From assembly GCA_964454975.1 (NCBI GenBank), contig CAYVVD010000005.1:99650-163649 (forward strand): a stretch of 64,000 nucleotides of DNA, read 5' to 3'. The position numbers and the translations under genes were made by a program. The notes beneath the pieces were generated by a model. It had not been told where the DNA came from. It made no database searches and saw nothing but the letters and a program-made list of their open reading frames with translations. This DNA is from CAYVVD01 sp964454975 (GTDB taxonomy: Bacteria > Bacteroidota > Ignavibacteria > Kapaibacteriales > UBA2268). Positions 1 to 9,759 of this stretch are shown piece after piece (position 1 is the stretch's first letter; each line of letters begins with the position of its first letter).

Positions 1-994
1 GGAAGATATATCCGAATTGATGCCTGTAAGCGATACCACCCCAAAAACCGATAAAGTTCTGTTCATATTCCCTTGATCCCCAGGTCTCTATCAGTTCATA
101 TTCCTGCATGAAACTTTCCTGGCCAAATTCCAGTCCCAAAGAGTTGAAATCGTTGATTTCATAAAGCATTGCCAAGGCGATATTATTGATTAGTGGGGTA
201 TTGGGTGGTGGTATATTCAAGTCAGGACTTGATGATAAAGTAGAAAAGTTACGAAGTAAAAAAATAAATCCTCGTGAATCTTCATTTTTTTGCTCTGTTA
301 GCAAAGAAAACTCGGGATCCATGCTATTCAAAGCTATTGAAGAAGGAGTTATATTCATTGTAGTATTTTGAGATGAATTCAACTTTCTGACTGATATGGT
401 ATTTTCAAAATCAGAATTGCTTTCAAAGTTTAATGAGCTATTAATTATTGAACCGAAATTTTCAGTCATCAATTCATTACTCGTATGAGAATTTGAAACT
501 GAACTTTGTCCTGCTGAAATCTCATTTGGATAGTTTTTATCAGGACTTTGAAATTTTTCTTCGCTGGCAATATTAACAATTATTGGTATAGAATTTTGTG
601 TTATGGCAGGTTCATCAACAGTTTCCATGTTTTGTTTGTTATAATCAGATGCATAGAATGTAATCAACGTACCGGCAGCTAAAGAAGCAAGCGCAATAAA
701 CAATTTGCTTGAAAGGATGGTTCCCAGAAAGGAAATAAACGGCACAAGAGCACCGGTTTTTCTTCCTGAGAGCCCTGTGCTTTTCAGTACAGCCGAATGC
801 AAATGGGGCGGTGCTGAATTAACTGTTCCACGAAACATATTCTTCATGTCAATCATTTCGTGCAGTTCTTCCTGGAGCTCGTTGTTGTTGGCAAGTGAAT
901 AGAAGAAGTTCCCTGCCTCTTCTTTCCTGAGCTCGCCGTCAAGCAAAGCCACGAGTTTTTCTGAATCATTGGTATAGTTGATAGAATTCATCAT
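1..994 (-). CDS. Anti-sigma-factor-like membrane protein with barrel-like C-terminal region (C-terminus cut by window edge)
   Basis: The frame opens at ATG 994, 7 bases after the stop of the ECF sigma gene, with GGTG just upstream, and runs off the left edge (331 codons visible). Residues 1-60 are acidic and helical (NDSEKLVALLDGELRKEEAG), like the cytoplasmic part of anti-sigma factors, but the zinc-binding HxxxCxxC motif is absent. One membrane helix lies at about 83-114. A low-complexity Ser/Asn-rich linker follows, and from about residue 240 there are alternating beta-type segments (for example NSLGLEFGQESF) resembling outer-membrane barrel strands. Its position directly after a sigma gene is the main support for an anti-sigma role. 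The barrel-like reading is inference, because the end of the protein is missing. Confidence 0.7.
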   Translation of the reverse strand, partial: MMNSINYTNDSEKLVALLDGELRKEEAGNFFYSLANNNELQEELHEMIDMKNMFRGTVNSAPPHLHSAVLKSTGLSGRKTGALVPFISFLGTILSSKLFIALASLAAGTLITFYASDYNKQNMETVDEPAITQNSIPIIVNIASEEKFQSPDKNYPNEISAGQSSVSNSHTSNELMTENFGSIINSSLNFESNSDFENTISVRKLNSSQNTTMNITPSSIALNSMDPEFSLLTEQKNEDSRGFIFLLRNFSTLSSSPDLNIPPPNTPLINNIALAMLYEINDFNSLGLEFGQESFMQEYELIETWGSREYEQNFIGFWGGIAYRHQFGYIF

Positions 995-1001
995 AACACC
1001 A

Positions 1002-1568
1002 CTATTTTATATCATTAATTTCATCAAGATAAGGAGTTAATATCTCCTTTAGTTTGTTTTTTGCCCTGTAGATTCTAATCCTCACAACGGGCAATGTAGT
1101 CTTCAAAACTTCAGCTATTTCCTTATATGACATATCAAGAAATTCTTTTAAAACAAGAACCTCTCTGTATTTTTCAGGTAATGCATCAAGGCCCAATTGT
1201 AGAATTTCCGTCATCTGCTTTTTATCATAAGCTTTGTCGTAAACAGGAAGTTGTAAGTCGTCCAGGGATACCTTGTCATTGTACTTTTTCATCTTCTCAT
1301 TTATGCACAAATTCCGGGCAATCCTTATTAAATAACCTGCTACATTTGTCATTACCCTGTCAATCTGTGCTGACTCATAAAAACGTGTAAACGTCTCCTG
1401 GAAAACATCTTCTGCAACATCATCGTTATTTAGCACTTTTTTGCAATAAACATATATCTTGGCAGAGAAGCGAGTGTACAACTCATCAAAAGCCTTGCGG
1501 GAGTGTTTTCCTCCTGCATTCAGAAGGGAGTACACCTCCTCGTCAGACATATGTTGCAATTTTATCAT
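1002..1568 (-). CDS. ECF-family RNA polymerase sigma factor
   Basis: The product is a 188-residue sigma-70 family protein of ECF size. Region 2 (about residues 25-90) contains the core-binding helix around DVAEDVFQETFTRFYES. Region 4 (about 125-178) carries the helix-turn-helix around DMSYKEIAEVLKTTLPVVRIR. No region 1 or 3 is present, as expected for ECF factors. The next gene downstream, 7 bases away, encodes a single-span protein with an anti-sigma-like N-terminus, so the two probably form a sigma/anti-sigma pair that senses an envelope signal. A second in-frame ATG at codon 7 is an alternative start. The regulon cannot be read from this window. Confidence 0.92.
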   Translation of the reverse strand: MIKLQHMSDEEVYSLLNAGGKHSRKAFDELYTRFSAKIYVYCKKVLNNDDVAEDVFQETFTRFYESAQIDRVMTNVAGYLIRIARNLCINEKMKKYNDKVSLDDLQLPVYDKAYDKKQMTEILQLGLDALPEKYREVLVLKEFLDMSYKEIAEVLKTTLPVVRIRIYRAKNKLKEILTPYLDEINDIK

Positions 1569-1629
1569 AGTCGGGTATAACAGTTAATTATATAAACACT
1601 TGAACCTTCAATTAATTACATTTTTAGCG

Positions 1630-4600
1630 TTAATCAACTTTTATTATTTGCTTAGATAATTGACTAAGCGGTGCAATCAGCCTAATAAAATAAGCTCCTT
1701 TTTCTATCCCCGAAAAATTCAATTTTAATTCCCGGAACATTACTTCTTCATCGAAATAGTTCCAATTCCTTTTTGCAAGGACTCTCCCCTGAATATCAAT
1801 TAGTTCAAGAATATATTCTCCGTTGTCGCTGCTTTTTATTCCGACTTGAATTTCATCTGTTACCGGGTTTGGAAAAACTTCTAATTCAGTTGGCTGATAG
1901 AATCTTACATGGCTTAAATTCGGTGCGCAAATCCCTCCTATCGTAACTGAGCCCGGGACAAATGTTTCAGGTATACCAAGAGTATCATAATTCCATTGCC
2001 ATTTTTCATCAACGAAATTCAATTCTACTTTGTGTGTTTCGCCGAATAGCGCCCTACATTGAATATAATTGATAATTGAAACTTCGGATTCAAGTTCATT
2101 GATTTGGGCAGCAATATTCAAAATACCCTCATCCACTGAATAATCTCCCTTTTCAACACCTAATATTTCAAGCTGGTAAGGAGAAAATTCAATGGAAATA
2201 CTGTATTCTACACCTACAAATTTTTTGTCTGCCATATTTAAATGCAAATAGACCGGTATAGCTTTTATTTCACCAATATCGATTGCTTTATGAGGAATAG
2301 ATATTGTTAGCTCTTGTTTTCCGCGTCCATTTAAATTTAAATAATATCTTTTTTCACAGTTACTATCATTAACGGTTATTTCTAATTGCGATGTGTAAGT
2401 GGAATTGAGTTGAGGTATAAAAATTATTCCAGGAAATACAGACTCACCTGGAAAAATTTCCTCATATAAATCCTGAGAGGATAGTATAAATGAACCATCC
2501 GTTTGAAGCAAGCTAAGACTTATACTTATTTTTCTTTTACCTGAATTTTTTATTTCTATTGAGTTCGACTTAAAAGAACCAACAATTACTTCGCCAAATT
2601 CAATTTTGGGCGTAAAATCAATATTAATTTCATCTATATTTGCCCTTAGTACTGTTTGATGATTTTTTAATGCAGCACCATCAATTGATTCGAAATGAAT
2701 CTCGGCATAAAGTTCTCCTGATTTACCTCCCGGTATAGCCACAACAATTAATTCAACGCTATCACCGGCATTGATGTTCCCGGTATATGGAATAACTACA
2801 AAGTTATCTTTATCCCTTCCCAGTATGTTGAAATTGCTTATAAATGAATTAGTATCCCCTAAGTTATAAACAATGAAATCCATATTCGTGTTTTCACAAA
2901 AAGATATTTCTCCGAAATCTATTATTGGCTTATAACTGATATCAGAAAATTTGCCGATAACAGTAAATGTCAATGTATCATTAAATTCACAAGGGCTGAA
3001 CATACCCAGGTGAATCTTATATACTGTCACCCCTTGCTGTACATTATCAATGTTAAAATTTATTAAATCGCTGCTGCCGGCGTTTATTTTCAAATAATTC
3101 TTATCCAATAAAACGTCGCCCTGAATAGGAATTATCTCAATTTCCGATTCAAAATTCGAGTCTCCTGATAATTTAAAGCTGCCGGTTACTTGTTCACCTG
3201 TTATTTTAACAAGGTTAGAAATCTTTTCAGAAGTGAACTTTGTAGATTTTGATTCTGCACTCAGTTTGGCAGCAATATCAACTCCGCTGGTCATTTCCTG
3301 CAGCACAAGATTTCCCGAATATTGAGCTTCAGTTTGATTGCCGGGTTCAAAGTTGATTAATATTGATTTGCTTTCATTTTGAGGGATAATAATTGGGAAA
3401 TTATGAGATGTATGAATTGTAAATACACCATTTTCATCATTTTGTATTTGTGGATTGTCAAGTATTATCTCTTGCCCTTCATTTAATATTACTATTGAGT
3501 CAGTATAAACACCACATGCCGCTTTCATACCAAAGTCGAGACTGTATTCATTATTTTCATATACTTCTACAACTATCTGTGATGTTAAAATTTTGTCTTT
3601 GATATGAAAATTTACACTCGCTGTATCGTAACCAATTTCGAGTGCTTCAAATTGGATTTCTGAATTAAAAGATTCACCGTTTTTTAGTTGAAAAGAGGCT
3701 AATGGCAATGTTAAATTAAAAGAATTATTCCCGGAATAATCAATTTCAACAGAATCAATTAATGCAGTAATGCCTGAGTTATTAAATAATAATGATTCCA
3801 CTACACTGATATTATTACCAAGTAAAAGTTTTCCAAGATCAACTTTTAGGGGAGTCGGTAAATCTGAAGTTATTGACCATAAATTATCAGAAACATCGGA
3901 TAAATTGTTGATTCCATCAACGCGCCAGATAAAGATGCTCGATGAATAGGTCCTGACTGCCACATGCACTCCGTCGCTTAGCCAGTCCAAATCAAGTATC
4001 TCCGAGTTTTCAACTTTTATCTTATTTAAAATCTCCCCGGAGCTCTTTTTGCAGATAATCAATTCACCGGAAGATGTCCCTAAAGCAAACAGTTCATTAT
4101 TTGGACTTAATTGGATACAATTAATTTCACTTTGTAATTTATAATTCCAGTGTTTAATTTTTTGTTTGAAATCATAACAGAAATACTCGCCGTTTTTGAG
4201 TGAGTATAATAGCAAATCTGATGTTTTATCTGTAGTTATTCCGGTAACTGTCATATTAAGAAATTCCAAAGTGTGAATTGTATCACGCTTTGAAATATCG
4301 CTAACTACTATATTCCCATCATTCCCACCTGTAATGATATACTTGTCATCCCTGCTCCAGTCAAGGCCTTTTATCCAACCACTGTGCAATTCCCTGACAT
4401 ATTGAGGCCGATTATATTCTAAATCATATACAACTACTCTCCTGTCGGCATCAACACTTGCGAGCATTGTGCCTTTGGAATTCCATTTTAAATTTAATAC
4501 CTGGCTTTCGTGGATTTTATAGGTGGCAAGTATTTTATTCAGGCTTAAATCATATACAGTTATAGTATCGTAATTTGCATAGGCAAGTAAACCTGATTTT

Positions 4601-6258
4601 TTTGAATACTCAATGAAATGAACTTTTGATTTTACTGCTATTTCGTTTTTTCTACCATCTAAATAATCATAAACTAAGATTTTACTTCCGGAAGAAACAA
4701 AGAACCCAGACTTAAATTTACCTCCGGAAATGGCGTTTAAATTGCCTTTCAATTCAGGGAAAACGTATTTCATTGAATTTTCAGCAGGATCGAATGATGC
4801 TTTCATTAAGCATTCACTACTGTTAACAAATGGCACATCCCAATTGAAAATTCCGGTATTCAAATTTTGATAAGCCTGTTCCCACTTTTTACCGGCATCG
4901 TAACTGATTTCAACATTTACAATCCTTTCAGGATTAAGCCCCCCCCATAAAATTTGCTGGTTACTACCTGCAGAAAACTGTTCTCCTCCATTTGGGAACA
5001 GAACACTTAATTCTTTATTAGGAGGCAGACCTGTCGCAGAAGCATGAAGAATAGTCTCTAAACAGGAGTTATTAATAAATTCAACTTCTGAATAGGCAAA
5101 AATTTCATTTCCCGGTGTAAAACTGACCCTGAAATGGTATTCAATGTTTTTATTAAGTATTCCCGGTAATGAAAAGTCTATTGGGGATACTCGAAACTCT
5201 TGCGACGATGATATTATTTCTTCCAGATAAATGTCTTGACCCCGAGGTGTTAATTTCAAAACCCTTGTTTTTACTGAACCGTCAATTTCAAAATGTATAG
5301 AGTTTTCATGGTTCAAGAGTTCAATCCCAGACAGTGCTTTCTTAGGAACCTCATAACTGAAAACTGAGCTGAGGTTGTACCTGTTTAATGTTATCCGGCC
5401 ATTAATTAACTGTTCGCAGCCATCATTCATCCAACTAATCTTGCAAGGTATTTCAGGGCCTTCTTCTAACTGGAAATCTTCATTAATTAATATGTCATTT
5501 ATTAACTCTTTGCTTTTGCTGTCATCATAATAGGAATAATAATATTTACCGCCAGTTAATTCTGCTAATTCTGCAAGAATATCTATTTCACCACCGAGGA
5601 TATTAACTCCATAAACACTTGCATTTACTTCAATTGCCATATTTTTTAAATCCGGCAGGAAGTCTGTTGGGCTAACGACTTTACCGTCAGTCATTACAAT
5701 GATTACAGGTTTGAACTTCGCCCTTTTTGCAAGCAGGTAGGCACCAGAAGGCTGGTCGATTAACGCTCGTTTGTAGTTTTCATTTATAACATTTCCCTTT
5801 TCCTCAAAGGAATTGATTGCATTCCTGAGTAGAAGCGGATCATTCGTATAGTCCTGGACAAGATAATTATTGTAGTCAAAACCGGTAACAGCAACTTCTA
5901 TATTGAATTTTGTAAGAATCCCCACCATACTTCCGGCAATTGCTTTTGCAACAGGCATTCTTGGTGTGTTATACATTGTAGCTGAATTATCAAAAACGAA
6001 TATTACTGACAGATTTTCTACAGGCTCTTCATGATCGCAGTCCAATTCTATTATATCTGACACATTTCGGTTTTCTACTATCTTCAGGTCATTTATATTT
6101 ATATCAGTTATCAATTTGCCATTGTTATCATAAGGGTATAAGTCTGCGGAGATTTTGGGGTATTCAGAAATATCTATATTCTCAACCCTGAATGTGCCTG
6201 AAAGGCAATAATTGGCCTTTAAAACAATAAACAGGAAAATAATTAGCAGTTTTTTCAT
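1630..6258 (-). CDS. Very large T9SS-secreted protein: VWA domain, WD40-like propeller, Ig-like repeats, sorting domain
   Basis: The protein has 1542 residues. A signal peptide covers residues 1-20. A von Willebrand A domain lies at about 83-245, with a MIDAS-like DNSAT at 90-94 (DxSxS with Thr in the last place) and TDG at 190-192. A stretch at about 505-800 has WD40/YVTN-like blades (HSGWIKGLDWSRDDKYIITG). Several Ig-like modules of the choice-of-anchor-D/ASPM-SPD-2-Hydin type fill about 830-1350. The C-terminal 85 residues are a type A T9SS sorting domain (VFPNPVTDEIQV). It is therefore probably exported across the outer membrane and kept on the surface as an adhesion or scaffold protein. 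It lies downstream of the sigma gene on the same strand but transcription would run toward that gene. Confidence 0.85.
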   Translation of the reverse strand: MKKLLIIFLFIVLKANYCLSGTFRVENIDISEYPKISADLYPYDNNGKLITDININDLKIVENRNVSDIIELDCDHEEPVENLSVIFVFDNSATMYNTPRMPVAKAIAGSMVGILTKFNIEVAVTGFDYNNYLVQDYTNDPLLLRNAINSFEEKGNVINENYKRALIDQPSGAYLLAKRAKFKPVIIVMTDGKVVSPTDFLPDLKNMAIEVNASVYGVNILGGEIDILAELAELTGGKYYYSYYDDSKSKELINDILINEDFQLEEGPEIPCKISWMNDGCEQLINGRITLNRYNLSSVFSYEVPKKALSGIELLNHENSIHFEIDGSVKTRVLKLTPRGQDIYLEEIISSSQEFRVSPIDFSLPGILNKNIEYHFRVSFTPGNEIFAYSEVEFINNSCLETILHASATGLPPNKELSVLFPNGGEQFSAGSNQQILWGGLNPERIVNVEISYDAGKKWEQAYQNLNTGIFNWDVPFVNSSECLMKASFDPAENSMKYVFPELKGNLNAISGGKFKSGFFVSSGSKILVYDYLDGRKNEIAVKSKVHFIEYSKKSGLLAYANYDTITVYDLSLNKILATYKIHESQVLNLKWNSKGTMLASVDADRRVVVYDLEYNRPQYVRELHSGWIKGLDWSRDDKYIITGGNDGNIVVSDISKRDTIHTLEFLNMTVTGITTDKTSDLLLYSLKNGEYFCYDFKQKIKHWNYKLQSEINCIQLSPNNELFALGTSSGELIICKKSSGEILNKIKVENSEILDLDWLSDGVHVAVRTYSSSIFIWRVDGINNLSDVSDNLWSITSDLPTPLKVDLGKLLLGNNISVVESLLFNNSGITALIDSVEIDYSGNNSFNLTLPLASFQLKNGESFNSEIQFEALEIGYDTASVNFHIKDKILTSQIVVEVYENNEYSLDFGMKAACGVYTDSIVILNEGQEIILDNPQIQNDENGVFTIHTSHNFPIIIPQNESKSILINFEPGNQTEAQYSGNLVLQEMTSGVDIAAKLSAESKSTKFTSEKISNLVKITGEQVTGSFKLSGDSNFESEIEIIPIQGDVLLDKNYLKINAGSSDLINFNIDNVQQGVTVYKIHLGMFSPCEFNDTLTFTVIGKFSDISYKPIIDFGEISFCENTNMDFIVYNLGDTNSFISNFNILGRDKDNFVVIPYTGNINAGDSVELIVVAIPGGKSGELYAEIHFESIDGAALKNHQTVLRANIDEINIDFTPKIEFGEVIVGSFKSNSIEIKNSGKRKISISLSLLQTDGSFILSSQDLYEEIFPGESVFPGIIFIPQLNSTYTSQLEITVNDSNCEKRYYLNLNGRGKQELTISIPHKAIDIGEIKAIPVYLHLNMADKKFVGVEYSISIEFSPYQLEILGVEKGDYSVDEGILNIAAQINELESEVSIINYIQCRALFGETHKVELNFVDEKWQWNYDTLGIPETFVPGSVTIGGICAPNLSHVRFYQPTELEVFPNPVTDEIQVGIKSSDNGEYILELIDIQGRVLAKRNWNYFDEEVMFRELKLNFSGIEKGAYFIRLIAPLSQLSKQIIKVD

Positions 6259-6292
6259 ATTTTCACGTACCGGAAATAAAAGGGTCTATTAT

Positions 6293-6916
6293 ATGATAAC
6301 ACAATATCAGCGGAAAAATTTCATAATAAAATTATTTTTTTGTATTTCAATTTTTATTTTGAGTGCAAATACCGCACATTCTCAAACCCTCGAACTAACA
6401 GACAAGCCGTTTATAACTAAATTATTTGTTAATTATTCTGTAACTACGGGCAGATTTGCTGACAGATGGGAAAATGGAGTTGGCCTGGGTTTGTTAGTGG
6501 AATATAGGACAGAAAGTAATTTGGCTTTTGGAGCTTTAGTAGGATATACTCAGTGGCAGTCAGTATTTGAAGACGGAAGGTTTGAATTGCTATATACTGA
6601 TATACCTTTTTTAGCATCAATCATGTACTATTTTGATGATGCAGAGAGTTTCAGGCCATATACCGGTTTGGAAGGAGGACTGCATATGCATAAATATCAT
6701 GTCAGGGAAATAGCAACAAATCTTGATTCATCAATAGATTATAATGATTTTGGCTTTTCTGTTGTTGCAGGATTAATTGTACCATTTTATGACCCGACAT
6801 ACCTTGACGTGAACATTAAATACACAAAAATTCTAAATAGCAGTGACAATAACAACGAAACCGGAGATAACCTGAATTTTATTGTTATAACAGCAGGTGT
6901 AGCCCTCCCATTCTGA
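6293..6916 (+). CDS. Outer-membrane beta-barrel family protein
   Basis: The chosen start at ATG 6293 gives 207 residues and a good signal peptide (residues 1-31, ending near NTAHSQ), with AAGGG 9 bases upstream. A longer frame from 6212 would run into the divergent gene at 6258. The mature part alternates short hydrophobic strands and turns with Tyr/Phe girdles (GLGLLVEYRTESNLAFGALV), typical of small eight-stranded PorT/OmpW-like barrels. It probably sits in the outer membrane; substrate unknown. The ion-channel gene begins 1 base after its stop, suggesting co-transcription. The divergent gap to the VWA gene is only 34 bases, so the promoters must overlap or lie inside the genes. Confidence 0.75.
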   Translation: MITQYQRKNFIIKLFFCISIFILSANTAHSQTLELTDKPFITKLFVNYSVTTGRFADRWENGVGLGLLVEYRTESNLAFGALVGYTQWQSVFEDGRFELLYTDIPFLASIMYYFDDAESFRPYTGLEGGLHMHKYHVREIATNLDSSIDYNDFGFSVVAGLIVPFYDPTYLDVNIKYTKILNSSDNNNETGDNLNFIVITAGVALPF

Positions 6917-6917
6917 A

Positions 6918-7760
6918 ATGAACAGTTTAAAACGTATTACATATGAAATTCTTCATAATGATACAGAAGATAAAAAGCTGTGTCATGTACTTGATGATTA
7001 CCTTATACAGGGATTGATAATCCTAAATGTGATAGCGATTATCCTTGAATCATTTGATGGAATATACCGTGGAAACGAAGATTTGTTTCATTATTTAGAG
7101 GTTTTCTCAATAATATTCTTTACTGTTGAATACCTTACAAGACTTTGGATTGCCGATATTATCTACCCTGAAAACAACCCTATTGTTGCAAGATTAAAAT
7201 ACGCTTTTTCCCCACTTGGATTAGTTGACTTATTAGCAATATTGCCTTTCTACATGCCCCTTTTAATAACTCTCGACTTGCGTTTTATCAGGATTTTAAG
7301 GTTGCTGCGGCTAATAAGGATTTTCAAAATTGCCCATTATTCTGAGTCAGTAAGACTTATTGGAGAAGTATTAAAGAAAAAACAAAGGGAATTGCTCATT
7401 ACATTATTTGGAACCACAATTATAATCATGATAACTTCCTCTCTTATGTACGAGATAGAGCATGGTATCCAGCCTGATAAATTCCCAAATATTCTTGCGA
7501 CCTTTTGGTGGGCAATTGCAACATTAACAACTATAGGATATGGTGACGTTTACCCAATTACCGGCTGGGGGCAGACACTTGCTGCAATTACGGCAATATT
7601 CGGAATTGGACTTGTAGCTATACCGACAGGCATTCTTAGTGCAGGATTCCTGCAGGAACTCGAAGAAAAGGTAGAGCGGAAGCGCCTTGAAAAAGAAAAG
7701 CAGAAATTGAAAAGCCTTGAGTACTGCCCTTATTGCGGTGAAAAACTGCCTCACACTTAA
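6918..7760 (+). CDS. Voltage-gated K+ channel (Kv-type, six transmembrane segments)
   Basis: This 280-residue inner-membrane channel has the full Kv plan. S1-S3 span about 28-115. S4 (121-140) has Arg at every third position (122, 125, 128, 131, 134). S5 is at about 158-180. The pore helix and the selectivity filter TTIGYGD (204-210) come next, followed by S6 at about 218-245. The cytoplasmic tail is a short coiled coil ending in CPYCGEKL, half of a zinc-ribbon-like motif seen on many bacterial channels of this kind. It would pass K+ in response to membrane voltage. It starts 1 base after the barrel gene, an unusual partner. No regulatory RCK domain is present. Confidence 0.93.
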   Translation: MNSLKRITYEILHNDTEDKKLCHVLDDYLIQGLIILNVIAIILESFDGIYRGNEDLFHYLEVFSIIFFTVEYLTRLWIADIIYPENNPIVARLKYAFSPLGLVDLLAILPFYMPLLITLDLRFIRILRLLRLIRIFKIAHYSESVRLIGEVLKKKQRELLITLFGTTIIIMITSSLMYEIEHGIQPDKFPNILATFWWAIATLTTIGYGDVYPITGWGQTLAAITAIFGIGLVAIPTGILSAGFLQELEEKVERKRLEKEKQKLKSLEYCPYCGEKLPHT

Positions 7761-7811
7761 ACTTTTCACGTATTCAGGCGTCTAACAAATATTATTTAAT
7801 GAGGTGGTAAA

Positions 7812-9692
7812 ATGATAAAAGCAATACTATTATTTTTCTTTATAATTATTAATATTTCAATTTCTGAATTATTTGAAATTCAAATTGAGACCAGAGTAGA
7901 AGAGCCTGAAAAGAAGCATCTTAAAGCTGATTTACATTCTGCGGACACAAATTCCGCCAAACCGGCTATCTTAATCCAAACTCCCTACAACAAGGCGCTG
8001 ATGCGTCTTTTTATGAAAAATCCTCAGTTAAATCCTGAGTTTCAACTCCCTGTTGACTATAATGATTATCATTATGTGATAATGGACTGGCGAGGATTTT
8101 ACGCCAATACAGATAAGTTTCTATTGCAAAAGGAAAAAGGTGAAGATGGTTATGATGCTGTGGAATGGATAGCCTCGCAAAGTTGGTGTAACGGCAAGGT
8201 TGGAACCTGGGGAGGCTCCGCTCTTGGGCAGGTTCAGTTTGAGACTATAAGGGCAAACCCGCCCCACCTTGATTGTTCGGTTCCTTTCATTAAAGAATAC
8301 CAGACAAGTTATGATGATTATTTTTATGGCGGTGCATTCAGACAGGAGCATATTGAAAATTTCATCACACTTGGTTTCATTGAAAATCTTGATATAATTC
8401 TCAACAACCCCTCAAAGAATAATACATGGAAATATATTGAGCAAATTACTGACTATCCAAACCAGTTGAATGTGCCGATGCTGATGGTAACAGGTTGGTT
8501 CGATCACTATCCCGGGCAGATTATCAAAGCCTTTCACGATGTTGCAGAAAAAAGCCTGGAAGAAATCAGGCACCGGCACAAGTTCATAGTTGGCCCCTGG
8601 CTTCATAGTTTTATTGGCAACACGAAACAAGGTATTCTCGAATTTCCCGAAGCAACTAATTTCAGCAGGGATGCCACTGAAAAATTCTTTGATTATTTTC
8701 TTCTGGGTGCAAAGAATGGCTGGCCACTCGAGCCAAAAATACAGTACTTTCAGATTGGTGAAAACAAGTGGTATGAAACTGATGACTGGTATAATTTGCC
8801 TGGAACAAAGCTTGAGATGTTCCTGCATCCCGGTGGCGAACTGAATGATTATCCTGTTCCTGTAACATTTGTTGAAGTTCCACCGGATACCATAATCTTC
8901 GACCCGCGTGACCCATCGCCTGCAATTGGGGGTGCAAGATTTATAATAAATGGCGGACATGATGTCCTCGGTCCGCAGGATATGCGCCAGGAAGTGGAAT
9001 CCCGAGATGACAACCTTATTTACACAACACATGAACTTGAATCAGATATAGCTGTACGAGGTGTGGTTTCCTTAGAGTTATTTGTTCAATCCGACAGGGA
9101 AGATACAGACTTCGCATTCAGGCTCTGTGATGTTTACCCGGACGGCAGGTCAATTATTATGAGACAAGGGATAAAACGGGCACGTTTCAGGGAAACTTTG
9201 GAAAGTGAGTCATTATTAGTACCCGGTGAAGTTTACAAAATCATTATTGAGCTTGACGACCTTGCGATTACCTTTAAGAAAGGACACAAAATCAGGATAA
9301 TTGTAACATCTTCTATCTACCCGATGTTTGCCATAAATCCCAACAACGGTGAAACACTTTACTGGCCGGGCGATACATTAACGGCAGAAAACCTTGTTTA
9401 TGCAAATTCATCATTACAATCGAAACTGGTATTACCTGTTGTTCCCATGACTGATGTTGAAAATAGTGAATTTCCTGAAGTCGTCCTGCATCCAAATCCT
9501 GCATCAGAGTATATAAATATCTCCGGAATTCAAAACCATTATGGAGAGGTGTACGAAATTTACAGTTCAATCGGTGAACCTATCCAAAAAGGAATAGTTA
9601 TATCATCAAAAATTGATGTCAGCAACTTGTATCCCGGATTATATTTAATAACAATAGATGGCGTAAGAATGGGAAAATTCTTAAAACATTAA
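7812..9692 (+). CDS. CocE/NonD or X-Pro dipeptidyl-peptidase-like serine hydrolase with T9SS sorting domain
   Basis: A signal peptide covers residues 1-18. The alpha/beta-hydrolase domain (about 30-300) contains a nucleophile elbow GGSALG with Ser136, an acid in TGWFDHYPG (Asp231) and His265 in GPWLHS, the triad order of the peptidase S15/CocE family. A jelly-roll domain (about 340-545; RGVVSLELFVQSD) matches the PepX C-terminal module. Residues from about 555 form a T9SS sorting domain (VLHPNPASEYINISG). The enzyme is probably exported and acts on peptide or ester bonds outside the cell; the substrate is not readable. GAGGTGG precedes the ATG. Length 626 fits the family plus the sorting tail. 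Confidence 0.9.
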   Translation: MIKAILLFFFIIINISISELFEIQIETRVEEPEKKHLKADLHSADTNSAKPAILIQTPYNKALMRLFMKNPQLNPEFQLPVDYNDYHYVIMDWRGFYANTDKFLLQKEKGEDGYDAVEWIASQSWCNGKVGTWGGSALGQVQFETIRANPPHLDCSVPFIKEYQTSYDDYFYGGAFRQEHIENFITLGFIENLDIILNNPSKNNTWKYIEQITDYPNQLNVPMLMVTGWFDHYPGQIIKAFHDVAEKSLEEIRHRHKFIVGPWLHSFIGNTKQGILEFPEATNFSRDATEKFFDYFLLGAKNGWPLEPKIQYFQIGENKWYETDDWYNLPGTKLEMFLHPGGELNDYPVPVTFVEVPPDTIIFDPRDPSPAIGGARFIINGGHDVLGPQDMRQEVESRDDNLIYTTHELESDIAVRGVVSLELFVQSDREDTDFAFRLCDVYPDGRSIIMRQGIKRARFRETLESESLLVPGEVYKIIIELDDLAITFKKGHKIRIIVTSSIYPMFAINPNNGETLYWPGDTLTAENLVYANSSLQSKLVLPVVPMTDVENSEFPEVVLHPNPASEYINISGIQNHYGEVYEIYSSIGEPIQKGIVISSKIDVSNLYPGLYLITIDGVRMGKFLKH

Positions 9693-9759
9693 AAAAATAA
9701 AAACACAACTTGTGCTTTTACATAATGATTGATTGAGTATTATTTGCAAAGGAATATTT

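Noticed and set aside
186..902. Two short plus-strand open frames
   Set aside because: They are shadows of the reverse-strand anti-sigma-like gene, which runs through the whole region and off the left edge; neither has a ribosome site or protein-like composition.
8412..9032. Reverse-strand frame of about 200 codons
   Set aside because: It lies fully within the hydrolase gene, is rich in Cys, His and Trp in no recognisable pattern and has no ribosome site.
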